Positions 37,801 to 44,841 of a stretch of DNA of 64,000 nt are shown one piece after another; position 1 is the stretch's first letter; every line of letters starts with the position of its first letter. The DNA lies in NCBI GenBank assembly GCA_039193195.1, contig JBCCWS010000025.1, positions 20,346-84,345 on the forward strand, given 5' to 3'. The DNA is from Pseudomonadota bacterium (GTDB taxonomy: Bacteria; Pseudomonadota; Gammaproteobacteria; Steroidobacterales; JBCBZW01). A model generated the notes under the pieces. It searched no databases. It was not told the DNA's origin and saw only the letters and a list, made by a program, of their open reading frames with translations. Position numbers and translations under genes: made by a program.

Positions 37801-37998
37801 TTCTTCGGCTTCCTGCGCGGACGCCACGGTGCTGGCGATCGCCGTGAGGGTGGCGGCCAGCAGCAGGGCGTTCGCTCGGCGCGAGGTGGGCGAGGGGGTG
37901 GGGCGAGTGTTCTGCTTCGGTGTTGGCATGCTGGCTCTCACGTTCGTGGTGCGGCGCTTGACCGGCTGGCTGAAAAAATTGAGCGGACGCTTCTTCAT
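34825..37998 (-). CDS. TonB-dependent receptor (alginate oligosaccharide uptake, inferred)
   Basis: About 1057 residues. Signal peptide hydrophobic core ANALLLAATLTAIASTVASA, then the TonB-box-like EEVVVTGIRATVQSTIDIKR, plug domain (VDGLSSDEIGDIPALSVGDA, LSIRGLGPFLGTTVVNGREA) and a 22-strand barrel ending LFFGLRGKF with terminal Phe. The ATG overlaps the upstream lipoprotein stop (ATGA, 37995-37998). ATG 37929 is a possible alternative start that gives a more usual signal peptide. Placed between a putative glycan-binding lipoprotein and two PL7 lyases, it probably imports oligoalginate. Confidence 0.9.
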   Translation of the reverse strand: MKKRPLNFFSQPVKRRTTNVRASMPTPKQNTRPTPSPTSRRANALLLAATLTAIASTVASAQEAEEGTESNEGVEEVVVTGIRATVQSTIDIKRTSVQIVDGLSSDEIGDIPALSVGDALETITGATSHQENGGATELSIRGLGPFLGTTVVNGREATNGGGNRAVNFSIFPSEMFNKIAIHKSQSAEYIEGAVSGQVHLDTKKPLVYGKRLLQGEIKAAHSPDETDITGGQDVGSRATLAYIDQFEFDSGVRLGISVGAQLRDEANPEQEYTTTSGQGRLEACQLTSFDANALPTDTDGRCDDGIADVSNDALQDLIDANPDFNSVSDVPFAYIPRDHRYRQNSTSDEREAIFGVLQFQPVDRVDITFDYQYSERDQRELRRDLQWGSTQEDLSFLLSDPTTGVVSSSVSETVIHSFTTDFQRLEEYEGYGINLDFSITDRLNLRLDYGLSETTRTETDFELRLGATDNNLLGGNRDDFTVQLDTNQGGSAAIATILDDGGNGFEVTDPSYFNARDRARLRARQITRNNKLDAFRADLSWDAFAGPIRTVKAGARFSTQTYLELGGLRNAPGESLFEDEDLTTPNGGADNAITDAVLANVLGCANGSFPESNFLSNVRDGNLITNASSGTSVNEFATFNFDCAANAFLVNYGGLAGVQLQDGITSGTNDVTEDTLAVYLQADFETEIGSLPVRGNLGARLVNTDITSVGYRAPITVEEIDGVGFVITQADPGEAGFETDVQTNSYTEILPSLTMIADLNDNLVLRSGIFRGMSRPDPNAFGNGRAIQDNDVGNAFSSLSEAVNGISATGNPQLRPILSTNVDLGVEWYPNENSMVAALAYWKRFNGAFENVAQLETFNLDGNQVQGFVETTQISDEKSTIRGFELTLVHSFDYLPGFLSGFGGRFSYNYADSGFEFEDQNGGDGVEITVDQDTGEVTESALVGIIPPANLFGLSNHVTSTQLFWSNDRWFVQALYNTRSGYFQQFIRDAFGRVRYTQANQRLDLRLRYNLTDNLRVSVEAKNILDEARFDDRAIEGNTFQALSYGPRLFFGLRGKF

Positions 37999-39910
37999 TC
38001 CTCCACCCCCACCGAGGCCTCAGAGGTACTCGAGTTGTAGGGCGAGGCGCCGTTGTCCGTATCGAGCGAGTCGCCCTCGAGGTAGGACTCGAAGTCATCC
38101 GAGAACACGAGCGTAGTGCCCTCGGTGTCCGAGTAGATCTCCAGCTCATCCACGCTGAAGATGCCCGTCGCCTCGCGTACGCCGCTGTTGTCACCGAAGC
38201 GGAACGCCACGTGGGTGACCCCGCCGAAGGGCGTGTTGTCGGGCGTGAACGGGGCGAGGGCAGCGCCATTCACGGCGACGGTCACCTCCGGGAGCTGCAT
38301 CGTGTCCCCGCCGGGGTACTGCCAGGTGACGACCACCTCCATGAAGGTCCCAAGCGTTAGGGGCAAGGCGGATGTGTCGACCGAGTCCGGGTTGCGCACG
38401 CCGTAGCTGTCGTCCCGGATGCGTAGGTCCAGGATGGCGCCCGCGTTGTTGGTGTCCTCGTTGAACAGCGTGATGAAGGCGTCGCCGTTGCCGAGGTCAT
38501 CGTCCAGGCGCTTGACGAACACGGACACGCGACCGGCGGCGAGGGGCCCATCCTCGCCCAGGGCGTAGCGCAGCTCACCCGTGTCGCCGGCGTCCGTGTC
38601 GATGATCTGCGCCACCTGGTTGCCCGGCGTGCCGGGGCCGCCCGCTTCGCCTTCTTCGGCGCCGACGGTGGCCTCGGAAGTGCTTGAGTTGTAGGGCGAG
38701 GCAGCGTTGTCCGTGTCGAGCGAGTCGCCCGCGAGATAGGACTCGAAGTCATCGGCGAACACGCGCGTCATGCCGTCCGTGTCCGAGAAGATGCCGAGCT
38801 CATCCACGCTGAAGATGCCCGTCGCCTCGCGTACGCCGCTGTTATCGCCGAAGCGGAACGCCACGTGCGTGACGCCCCCGAAGGGTGCGTTGTCCGGGAC
38901 GAAGGTATCGAGGACGACGCCATCCACCGAAAGCGTGACCTCGGGCATCAACATGGTGTCGCCACCCGGGTACTCCCACGTGACCAGCACCTCCATGAAC
39001 GTATCCAGCATCAGGGGCAGCGATGACGTATCGACCGTGCCCGGGTTTCTCACGCCGTAGCTATCGTCCCGAATACGCAGATCCAGGATGGCACCGTTGT
39101 TGTTGGTGTCGGCGTTGAACAGGGTGATGAACGCGTCGCCGTCGCCAAGGTCATCATCCAGGCGCTTCACCAACACTTCCAGGCGTCCGGCGGCGAGGGG
39201 GCCATCGTCGTCCAGCGCGTAGCGCAGCTCGCCCGTGTCGCCCGGGTCCGTGTCGATGATCTGGGCGAACTTGTTGCCCGGGCTGCCGGGCCCGCCAGCG
39301 CCTTCGATGGTCTCCACCGAGGCTTCAGACGTGCTGGAGTTATACGGCGATGCCCCGTTGTCGGTGTCTAGGGAGTCGCCGTCCAGATAGGACTCGAAGT
39401 CGTCAGCGAAGACTTCCGTAAAGCCCGCCCTGTCCGAGTAGATGGCCAGATCGTCGACGCTGACCTTGCCAGTCGCCTCGCGCACGCCGCTGTTGTCGCC
39501 GAAGCGAACGGCCACGTGCGTGACCCCGCCGACGGCGTTGTTGTCGGGCGTGAAGGGCGGCAGGCTGACGCCGTCCACTGAGAGCACGACCACGGGGTTG
39601 ACGCTGTCGGACCCGTCCGGGTACTCCCAGGTCACCCGCACGTCCATGAACTCGTCCAGCCTGAACGGCAGCGACGAGGTGTCGACGTCGCTCGGGCTGC
39701 GGATGCCGAAGCTGTCGTCTCGGATGCGCAGGTCGAGGATGGCGCCATCGTTGTTGGTGGCGGAATTGAACAGGGTGATGAAGGCATCCCCGTTGCCAAG
39801 ATCGTCGTCGAGGCGCTTGATCTTCAGTTCCACGCGTCCGGCCAAGAGCGGGCCATCCTCGCCCAGGGCGTAGCGCAACTCGCCCGTGTCGCTGGCATCC
39901 GTGTCCACGA
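37995..39910 (-). repeat. Three in-frame tandem copies of a ~654-bp coding repeat
   Basis: Recurring blocks such as GCCTCGCGTACGCCGCTGTT and GACTCGAAGTC occur at about 654-bp spacing (for example near 38070, 38720 and 39375). Copies 2-4 of the ConA-like module share most bases. The last copy stops in the linker where another repeat would begin. Expansion and contraction by recombination is to be expected, and assembly collapse is possible. Confidence 0.8.
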
Positions 39911-42281
39911 TCACCGCCACGTTCGTGCTGCCGCCGGAAGGCTCACCGCCCACGCCGTTGATGGTGATGACCAGTTCCGCGCTGGTGCCGTCCACCGAGG
40001 CGATCGGGATGTTGTCCGTGATGCGGTCGCCCTGCACCAGAGCGGCGACGGTCGGGTCCATCGTGTCGAGGGTGTACTCCCAGGTGCCCGAGGGCAGGAT
40101 CGAGAACAGGCCGTAGGTGGTGGTCGTGTCGATCTGTTCGACGAGCATGTCCTCGCCGGGATCCGGATCGATCACCGTGACCGTGTCCATCAACAGCTCC
40201 GTGCTATCGCTGTTGATCGCACCCACCAAGTTGAAGAACACCGCCGGCGTCGCCCCGCCGTCTGCGCTGCGGTCGAAGAGCGAGACGATCGTATCCACGG
40301 AGTCGCGGTAGTCCACGGAGCCGGTGAAGGACTCGCCGACGGTGTAGCTTTCGAAGTCATCCATGAACGCGAGCATGGTGCCTTCGGTGTCCGAGAAGAT
40401 CTCGACGTTGTCGATGAAGTAGGAGCCGAAGGGGATGACCGTGCCGTTGTCGCCGAAGCGCCACTGCACGCGTTCCACGCCCTCGCTGAACCACTGATCG
40501 AGGTCGATGAAGTCGGGGTCCACGACGGCGGCGGTCGAGAAGGGCCCGCCCCCGAGCGCTTCGCCATCGATGAGGATCGTGATCTGATTCTCCGCGGATA
40601 GGTCCCAGATGATCTCCACCTCGTACCACTGGTTGGGCGTGAAGGGCGCTTCGATGATGTCGCCGGGGTAGGCCTCGCTCTCCGTGTTGCGGACCAGGAA
40701 GCGCGGCTCTCGGATGCTGCCGTCATCGTTGGTGGCGGGACCCTGGATGCGCAGGTCGACCAGGGATTCCGACACGCTGCCTGACGATCCGTATAGGGCG
40801 ATGTAGGCGTCCTTCTCGTTGCCGTCGTCCGCCAGCGCGTCGGTCTTCAGGAACGAGAACTTAAGCCTCCCCTGCAGCTGATGGGGATCCAGATTGAGTC
40901 GCAGTTCGCCCGTGTCGCCGTTGATGGTGTTGGTGATCTCCGCGACCTGGGTCAGGGCCGTGACGCGGATCACGAGGTTGGCCGGGGTGCCGTCCAAGGA
41001 GGTCAGGGGGATGACGTCGTTGACAGACTCACCAATATCGAGGCCCGCCACGGTCGGGTTCTCCGTGTCGAGGAGGTAGGTCCACGCGCCGCTCTCATCG
41101 ACGTTAAAGGTCCCGAAGGCGGTTTCCGCATCCGCTTGTGCGGTCACGCCGTCCTCGCCGAAGTTCACGTCGGTAACGGTGACTGTGCCGGTGAGCGGAG
41201 CTCCCTGATTGTTGGGGATCGACGCGTCCAGGCCCTCGAATTCGGCCGGCTCCGGCACGTTGTTGATGGCGCCCTCAACGGTCATCAGGGCATCGTTAAC
41301 CAAGTTGCCAGCAATCGGCGCCCCGACGATGTTGACCACGGCCTGGTTGAAATCGTCGATCGTATCCTGAGAGAAGGTGCCGTCCGCGAGATCCATCCCT
41401 AAGTTGGCGACCACCTCCCCGGCCGAGGCGTCAGGGTCGTTGGCATCCAGCTGGGAAATCAGCGCCAGGGCGGTCGCATACCTGCCCGCGTCGTCGTTGG
41501 CGCTGGCGGTTGTGGTCAGATCCGTTGGCACGATCTGGGTAATGTCGGTGGCGACCCCAAAGTTGGTGCCGACCGTTTCGTTGTAGAGGGTGACGGCCGT
41601 GTTCAAATCGCCGGCGAGCTCAGCCAGCTGGGTCGCAATTTCGGTCAGGGGCGATACGGTGAAGGTGGCATTGCCTGCAACGTCGGCGACCGCTCGTGTG
41701 TTCGGAGCATCGAGCATGGCACCGGTGGCTTCATCGACGTAGGTACCGCCCGTGCAGGTGAGCAGCGCCACGCCATCCACGGGCACTAGCTCGCCGAAGC
41801 TGACCGATCCGTTAGTAGTGGTTCCCGACGCTAGTGCTGTCCCCGCCACGCCGTTAGCGTCGACCGGCGCGATGTCGCAAGTGGCCCCATCGACCAGCCC
41901 GTGCGTGTAGAGCGCACCGAGGGCGAACGCGGCTTGCACGTTGACAGGCGGGGACTCGACGGTTTCGCGAAGACCTGCTGAATCGGTGAAGCGCACCACG
42001 ACGGTCACCGAGCCGCCACCCTCGCCAGCGGTCAGCGTGTAGGAGGATGCAGTCGCATCGGGTATCAGCACGCCATCGGCGTACCACTGATAGCTGTCGC
42101 TGCCAGCCTCAACGCCTTCGGGGTCGGTGATCCCAGCTGTCAGGGTTGCACCTACGACGGCCGCACCGCTGATGCTAGCCACTCCGTTGGAGCCCGGCAC
42201 CCGCGTGAGGCTGTCCCGATCGCTGCTGCAGCCGATAAGTGTTGTCGCCAGCGCGGCACACACGAAGAGCCTGTGAATCAT
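37995..42281 (-). CDS. Giant surface lipoprotein with VCBS-like and four ConA-like repeats, putative alginate-binding partner of the TonB receptor
   Basis: 1428 residues. Lipobox TTLIGCSS (Cys18). After an Ig-like segment (YQWYADGVLIPDATASSYTL) and a DUF-like helical part to about 330, there are two VCBS-like modules (AFGTFNVDESGAWTYLLDTE and GLFSILPSGTWEYTLDTMDP). Four ConA/laminin-G-like modules start near residues 445, 792, 1008 and 1225, each with DTGELR, DAxIxLF, LDLRI, VxWEYP or similar, and RFGDNSGVREATG. The last three are close tandem copies of about 217 residues. No catalytic motif is seen. Coupled by overlap to the receptor, it may act as a SusD-like glycan capture protein; that role is inferred. 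Start ATG 42281. Confidence 0.8.
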   Translation of the reverse strand: MIHRLFVCAALATTLIGCSSDRDSLTRVPGSNGVASISGAAVVGATLTAGITDPEGVEAGSDSYQWYADGVLIPDATASSYTLTAGEGGGSVTVVVRFTDSAGLRETVESPPVNVQAAFALGALYTHGLVDGATCDIAPVDANGVAGTALASGTTTNGSVSFGELVPVDGVALLTCTGGTYVDEATGAMLDAPNTRAVADVAGNATFTVSPLTEIATQLAELAGDLNTAVTLYNETVGTNFGVATDITQIVPTDLTTTASANDDAGRYATALALISQLDANDPDASAGEVVANLGMDLADGTFSQDTIDDFNQAVVNIVGAPIAGNLVNDALMTVEGAINNVPEPAEFEGLDASIPNNQGAPLTGTVTVTDVNFGEDGVTAQADAETAFGTFNVDESGAWTYLLDTENPTVAGLDIGESVNDVIPLTSLDGTPANLVIRVTALTQVAEITNTINGDTGELRLNLDPHQLQGRLKFSFLKTDALADDGNEKDAYIALYGSSGSVSESLVDLRIQGPATNDDGSIREPRFLVRNTESEAYPGDIIEAPFTPNQWYEVEIIWDLSAENQITILIDGEALGGGPFSTAAVVDPDFIDLDQWFSEGVERVQWRFGDNGTVIPFGSYFIDNVEIFSDTEGTMLAFMDDFESYTVGESFTGSVDYRDSVDTIVSLFDRSADGGATPAVFFNLVGAINSDSTELLMDTVTVIDPDPGEDMLVEQIDTTTTYGLFSILPSGTWEYTLDTMDPTVAALVQGDRITDNIPIASVDGTSAELVITINGVGGEPSGGSTNVAVIVDTDASDTGELRYALGEDGPLLAGRVELKIKRLDDDLGNGDAFITLFNSATNNDGAILDLRIRDDSFGIRSPSDVDTSSLPFRLDEFMDVRVTWEYPDGSDSVNPVVVLSVDGVSLPPFTPDNNAVGGVTHVAVRFGDNSGVREATGKVSVDDLAIYSDRAGFTEVFADDFESYLDGDSLDTDNGASPYNSSTSEASVETIEGAGGPGSPGNKFAQIIDTDPGDTGELRYALDDDGPLAAGRLEVLVKRLDDDLGDGDAFITLFNADTNNNGAILDLRIRDDSYGVRNPGTVDTSSLPLMLDTFMEVLVTWEYPGGDTMLMPEVTLSVDGVVLDTFVPDNAPFGGVTHVAFRFGDNSGVREATGIFSVDELGIFSDTDGMTRVFADDFESYLAGDSLDTDNAASPYNSSTSEATVGAEEGEAGGPGTPGNQVAQIIDTDAGDTGELRYALGEDGPLAAGRVSVFVKRLDDDLGNGDAFITLFNEDTNNAGAILDLRIRDDSYGVRNPDSVDTSALPLTLGTFMEVVVTWQYPGGDTMQLPEVTVAVNGAALAPFTPDNTPFGGVTHVAFRFGDNSGVREATGIFSVDELEIYSDTEGTTLVFSDDFESYLEGDSLDTDNGASPYNSSTSEASVGVEE

Positions 42282-42583
42282 CACCCGAATATCCCCACTA
42301 AATCGTTTGTCAAGGTTGGAACGCCAGTCCATTGCGACCGTCATGGTGTGTCCTCTCCATGCTGAGCGCGGTGAGCCGAGCCGTCTCCTGTGACGGGAGT
42401 CGGCGTCGAAGGATCGGCGGCGGCGGGTTGTCGATAGGAGGCAGTACACACGCCTATCGTCCTTCGAAGGCGGAGGTGAACCCCACCTTGGCCACGCCCA
42501 CAGCTGGCAGTGGGTGTCTGGCTGTTGCGCATCTTGGCCCCCCAGTTGCGTCCTTGGATCGCCGACGGTCTCGGCTGTTGTAT

Positions 42584-42622
42584 CACTCTCCCTAAATTGG
42601 TCAGACCAATTTAGGGAGAGTG
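42584..42622. promoter_or_regulatory. 39-bp perfect palindrome containing a FadR/GntR-type operator
   Basis: Two 19-bp arms around a single central A (42603). The core AATTGGTCAGACCAATT is the classical operator form of FadR-subfamily GntR regulators (PdhR/LldR-like TTGGTnnnACCAA). A related site, AATTGGCATGACCAAT, sits before the FadR-type gene at 56072. It lies about 300 bp upstream of the lipoprotein start. Without a U-tract and with a 1-nt centre it is unlikely to be a terminator. Confidence 0.7.
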
Positions 42623-42650
42623 TCGGTATTGCGGTAAGACCGGTGAGCGA

Positions 42651-42666
42651 GTATGCGATCGCATAC
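42651..42666. promoter_or_regulatory. 16-bp perfect palindrome near the FadR-type site
   Basis: GTATGCGATCGCATAC is fully symmetric and centred about 55 bp from the larger palindrome. Symmetric sites with a central CG are typical of LacI-family operators, but the core GCGATCGC is also a common repeated octamer in some genomes. Binding partner unknown. Confidence 0.35.
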
Positions 42667-42913
42667 ATGGAAAACACAATCCTGCACTGCAAGAGAATTC
42701 GCCGGAAAACGAGCGGTTTTCGACTGCAGCGAGGCCTTTGCCGGCGGGCGTTGAGTTCGCGCAATTGGGCACGTACGGCCGCGGCAATTGGCTAGGCATA
42801 CTCGGCGGCGCTCGAGGTCGCCAGGGGATGATTGGAGCATCTCATCGGCCGGGAGCTGCCCGCACTCAGGGGCCAGGAGGTCGCTTGCTCGAGGGATCAC
42901 GGCAGGCCCCACG

Positions 42914-44617
42914 TCATTGCGCAGTGGGCACCTTGACCGCCCGCAACCGCTCAGCAAGCTGATGGTCGTAGAGGGACGGGGCGGCCAGGACGGGTTGGTT
43001 CAGCATTCGCACGTACGGTACCGGGCGGTAATCCAGGGTGAAGCTGCGATTGCCGTGCAGGCCGACGATGAGCGCGCTCGGCCCTTCATCCAGTCCTTGG
43101 ACGACGACTGTCTCATCCGGGTGGGCGCCGCCGGTGATCAATAGGCGTAGGTTCCAGGTCGTGTTGAAAGCGCCATGGCCAGGCTGCCAGTACCCTGCTC
43201 CACTGCCGTCGAACACAGGTGATACGGGTCCGCTCTTGGTCGGGATCGCTCGCTTGTGCAGGGTGACCTGATCGTAGAGGTTCTGGTGGTTCGCGCCGGC
43301 GTGCTGATCGAGTGTCGGCGTTACGAACACCTCAGCATTTTTGTACACACACTTCGTGGACTGCGTGTTGAAGGTGAGTGAGTGCAGCACCGGGTTCATC
43401 ACGCGTACGTTCTCGGCCAGCACGTTGTGCACATTGCCCATGTGCACGGCGTAGTGGGCGCGGCGGGTGCCGTTGGAGAGGATGTCCCGGTACGTCACGT
43501 TCGCGCTTGCGTAGCTCAAGATGCCGCTGTCGGCATTGGTGATCTGGATATTGCGCGCCCACGAGTCGAAGGCTGTGGTGAAGTAGATGCCGTTGTAGCC
43601 ACGCTCCATGTGGTGGCCGAAGTAGGGTGAGTCGGGGAACTCCAGATGTAAGTCCTCGACGCCTACATGCTCAAGGCCGTCCCATGCCGCTACTTGAGCA
43701 GGAATCGTCTCGTTTATGTCGTGAAGCAGGGGATCGGCGAGGCGAACGCGATGCCCGTCGACGGCTTCGACGCGGGAGGTTTGCCGCACCAGCGGGCGCT
43801 CGGGGAAGGACCAGTGATGAGACCCCGCGCGCCTGAACGCATCGCCGTACAACGATTTGATGATGCCCGCTTCCGGCCCCTTGGCGTTGATCCACTGCAA
43901 CTGGACGATATCGCCGGTGCGAAGAGATTCGGGTAATGCCAGCTCGATCTCTCGATGGCCTCGCTGTCCGCGCTCGATGGTCGCGAGTACCTCGATGTCC
44001 GGATCGTACTCAACGAGGTACGGAGCCGTACGTACGCCAGGTTTCTGAATCCAGATGAAGCCGCCGCTCCACGAGTACTCGGAGAAGTAGTCGTTGAGGT
44101 TCTTGTCGGGCTCGACCTGGCGCTTATCGAGCTTAAGCAGGTATTCGCGTAGCTCATCCAGGGCCTTGCTCTTATCTACCTGGGCAAGCGGTCGTGGAAA
44201 GTGCAGCAGTGTGCCGCCCGCGCCTTCCCCCGCGCCCTGTAGGACGAAGTCCGACCGCGTGATTCGCAATACCTCAGAGATGCGGTAGCGACCCGCGGAG
44301 AATCGAACGATGACAGGCCCTGCCACGGTGTTGGCCGCAGCGATCGCCTGCTGAATCGCTTTGGTGTCGTCCTTCTCATCGTCGGGCGTGGCGCCGTAGG
44401 CATCGACCAGAACCACGTGCCCTTTGGCGGTCGGCAGCGCGCCCAGGCCGTTGCGAAACCCCGCATAAGAGAAGTCTGGCAGGTAGTGCTCGGCCATTAT
44501 TGTCTCTAAAGACAATTCAGTCTTAGGCGCCGTATCGGGAGCCGCGGACGCGACCCTCGCTGCGGGCAGCGACGTCATGACGATTATTATGATCTTAAAA
44601 AAAGTCATTAATTTCAT
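42914..44617 (-). CDS. Secreted right-handed beta-helix protein, pectate-lyase superfamily; candidate polysaccharide lyase
   Basis: 567 residues with a signal peptide (FFKIIIIVMTSLPAARVASA). VVLVDAYGATPDDEKDDTKA followed by IQQAIAAANTVAGPVIVRFS is the standard start of pectate_lyase_3/GH28-related beta-helices (GAxxDGxTDDTxAIQxAI). Helix turns continue through HMERGYNGIYFTTAFDSWAR, NADSGILSYASANVTYRDIL and HMGNVHNVLAENVRVMNPVL. It is larger than a bare helix, with an inserted region around residues 140-260 (NLNDYFSEYSWSGGFIWIQK). I cannot match it to a named PL family. Its place, divergent from a TonB receptor with a putative LacI box between, argues for a role on alginate or a related uronate glycan. 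Confidence 0.8.
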   Translation of the reverse strand: MKLMTFFKIIIIVMTSLPAARVASAAPDTAPKTELSLETIMAEHYLPDFSYAGFRNGLGALPTAKGHVVLVDAYGATPDDEKDDTKAIQQAIAAANTVAGPVIVRFSAGRYRISEVLRITRSDFVLQGAGEGAGGTLLHFPRPLAQVDKSKALDELREYLLKLDKRQVEPDKNLNDYFSEYSWSGGFIWIQKPGVRTAPYLVEYDPDIEVLATIERGQRGHREIELALPESLRTGDIVQLQWINAKGPEAGIIKSLYGDAFRRAGSHHWSFPERPLVRQTSRVEAVDGHRVRLADPLLHDINETIPAQVAAWDGLEHVGVEDLHLEFPDSPYFGHHMERGYNGIYFTTAFDSWARNIQITNADSGILSYASANVTYRDILSNGTRRAHYAVHMGNVHNVLAENVRVMNPVLHSLTFNTQSTKCVYKNAEVFVTPTLDQHAGANHQNLYDQVTLHKRAIPTKSGPVSPVFDGSGAGYWQPGHGAFNTTWNLRLLITGGAHPDETVVVQGLDEGPSALIVGLHGNRSFTLDYRPVPYVRMLNQPVLAAPSLYDHQLAERLRAVKVPTAQ

Positions 44618-44744
44618 ATAGTTGACTTCACTCGATGCAAAGACCGTGCTGAGTAGTTGCTCGCTTTGACCCTAGCTTAGGTGTACAGCCCCGACAAGTT
44701 GCTCGGCATCATTTGAGGTATTACGGCTCTCTGCAATCGGTGTA

Positions 44745-44758
44745 GACACCGGTGACAA
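44745..44758. promoter_or_regulatory. Putative LacI-family operator upstream of TonB receptor 2
   Basis: GACACCGGTGACAA contains the symmetric CACCGGTG core with central CG, as in LacI-family sites. The identical 14-mer is at 48042-48055 before the hydratase-lacI operon. It sits about 85 bp before the receptor start and could also serve the divergent beta-helix gene. Confidence 0.6.
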
Positions 44759-44841
44759 TTTGCGTATGCTTGGTGCTCGGGAGGCCGACCGAGCGCGTCT
44801 TCCGGCACACATCAAAGGTTTCCGGCCCGGGGGGGGATTCA

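Larger units (their letters stand above)
42282..42913. other. 630-bp regulatory region upstream of the giant lipoprotein operon
   Basis: No protein-like ORF. It holds a 39-bp perfect palindrome (42584-42622) and a 16-bp palindrome (42651-42666), both listed separately. The promoter for the leftward lipoprotein-TonB-PL7 operon should lie between these and 42281. An inverted TCCTTCGA-type segment near 42400-42470 may form RNA structure. Confidence 0.5.

Noticed and set aside
37995..39910. Regular repeats considered as a CRISPR or satellite array
   Set aside because: The unit is about 654 bp, protein-coding and in frame, with no short palindromic repeats or unique spacers.
42584..42622. Palindrome considered as a transcription terminator
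   Set aside because: The centre is one base, there is no U-tract on either side, and the core matches a FadR-type operator with a second copy at the regulator gene.
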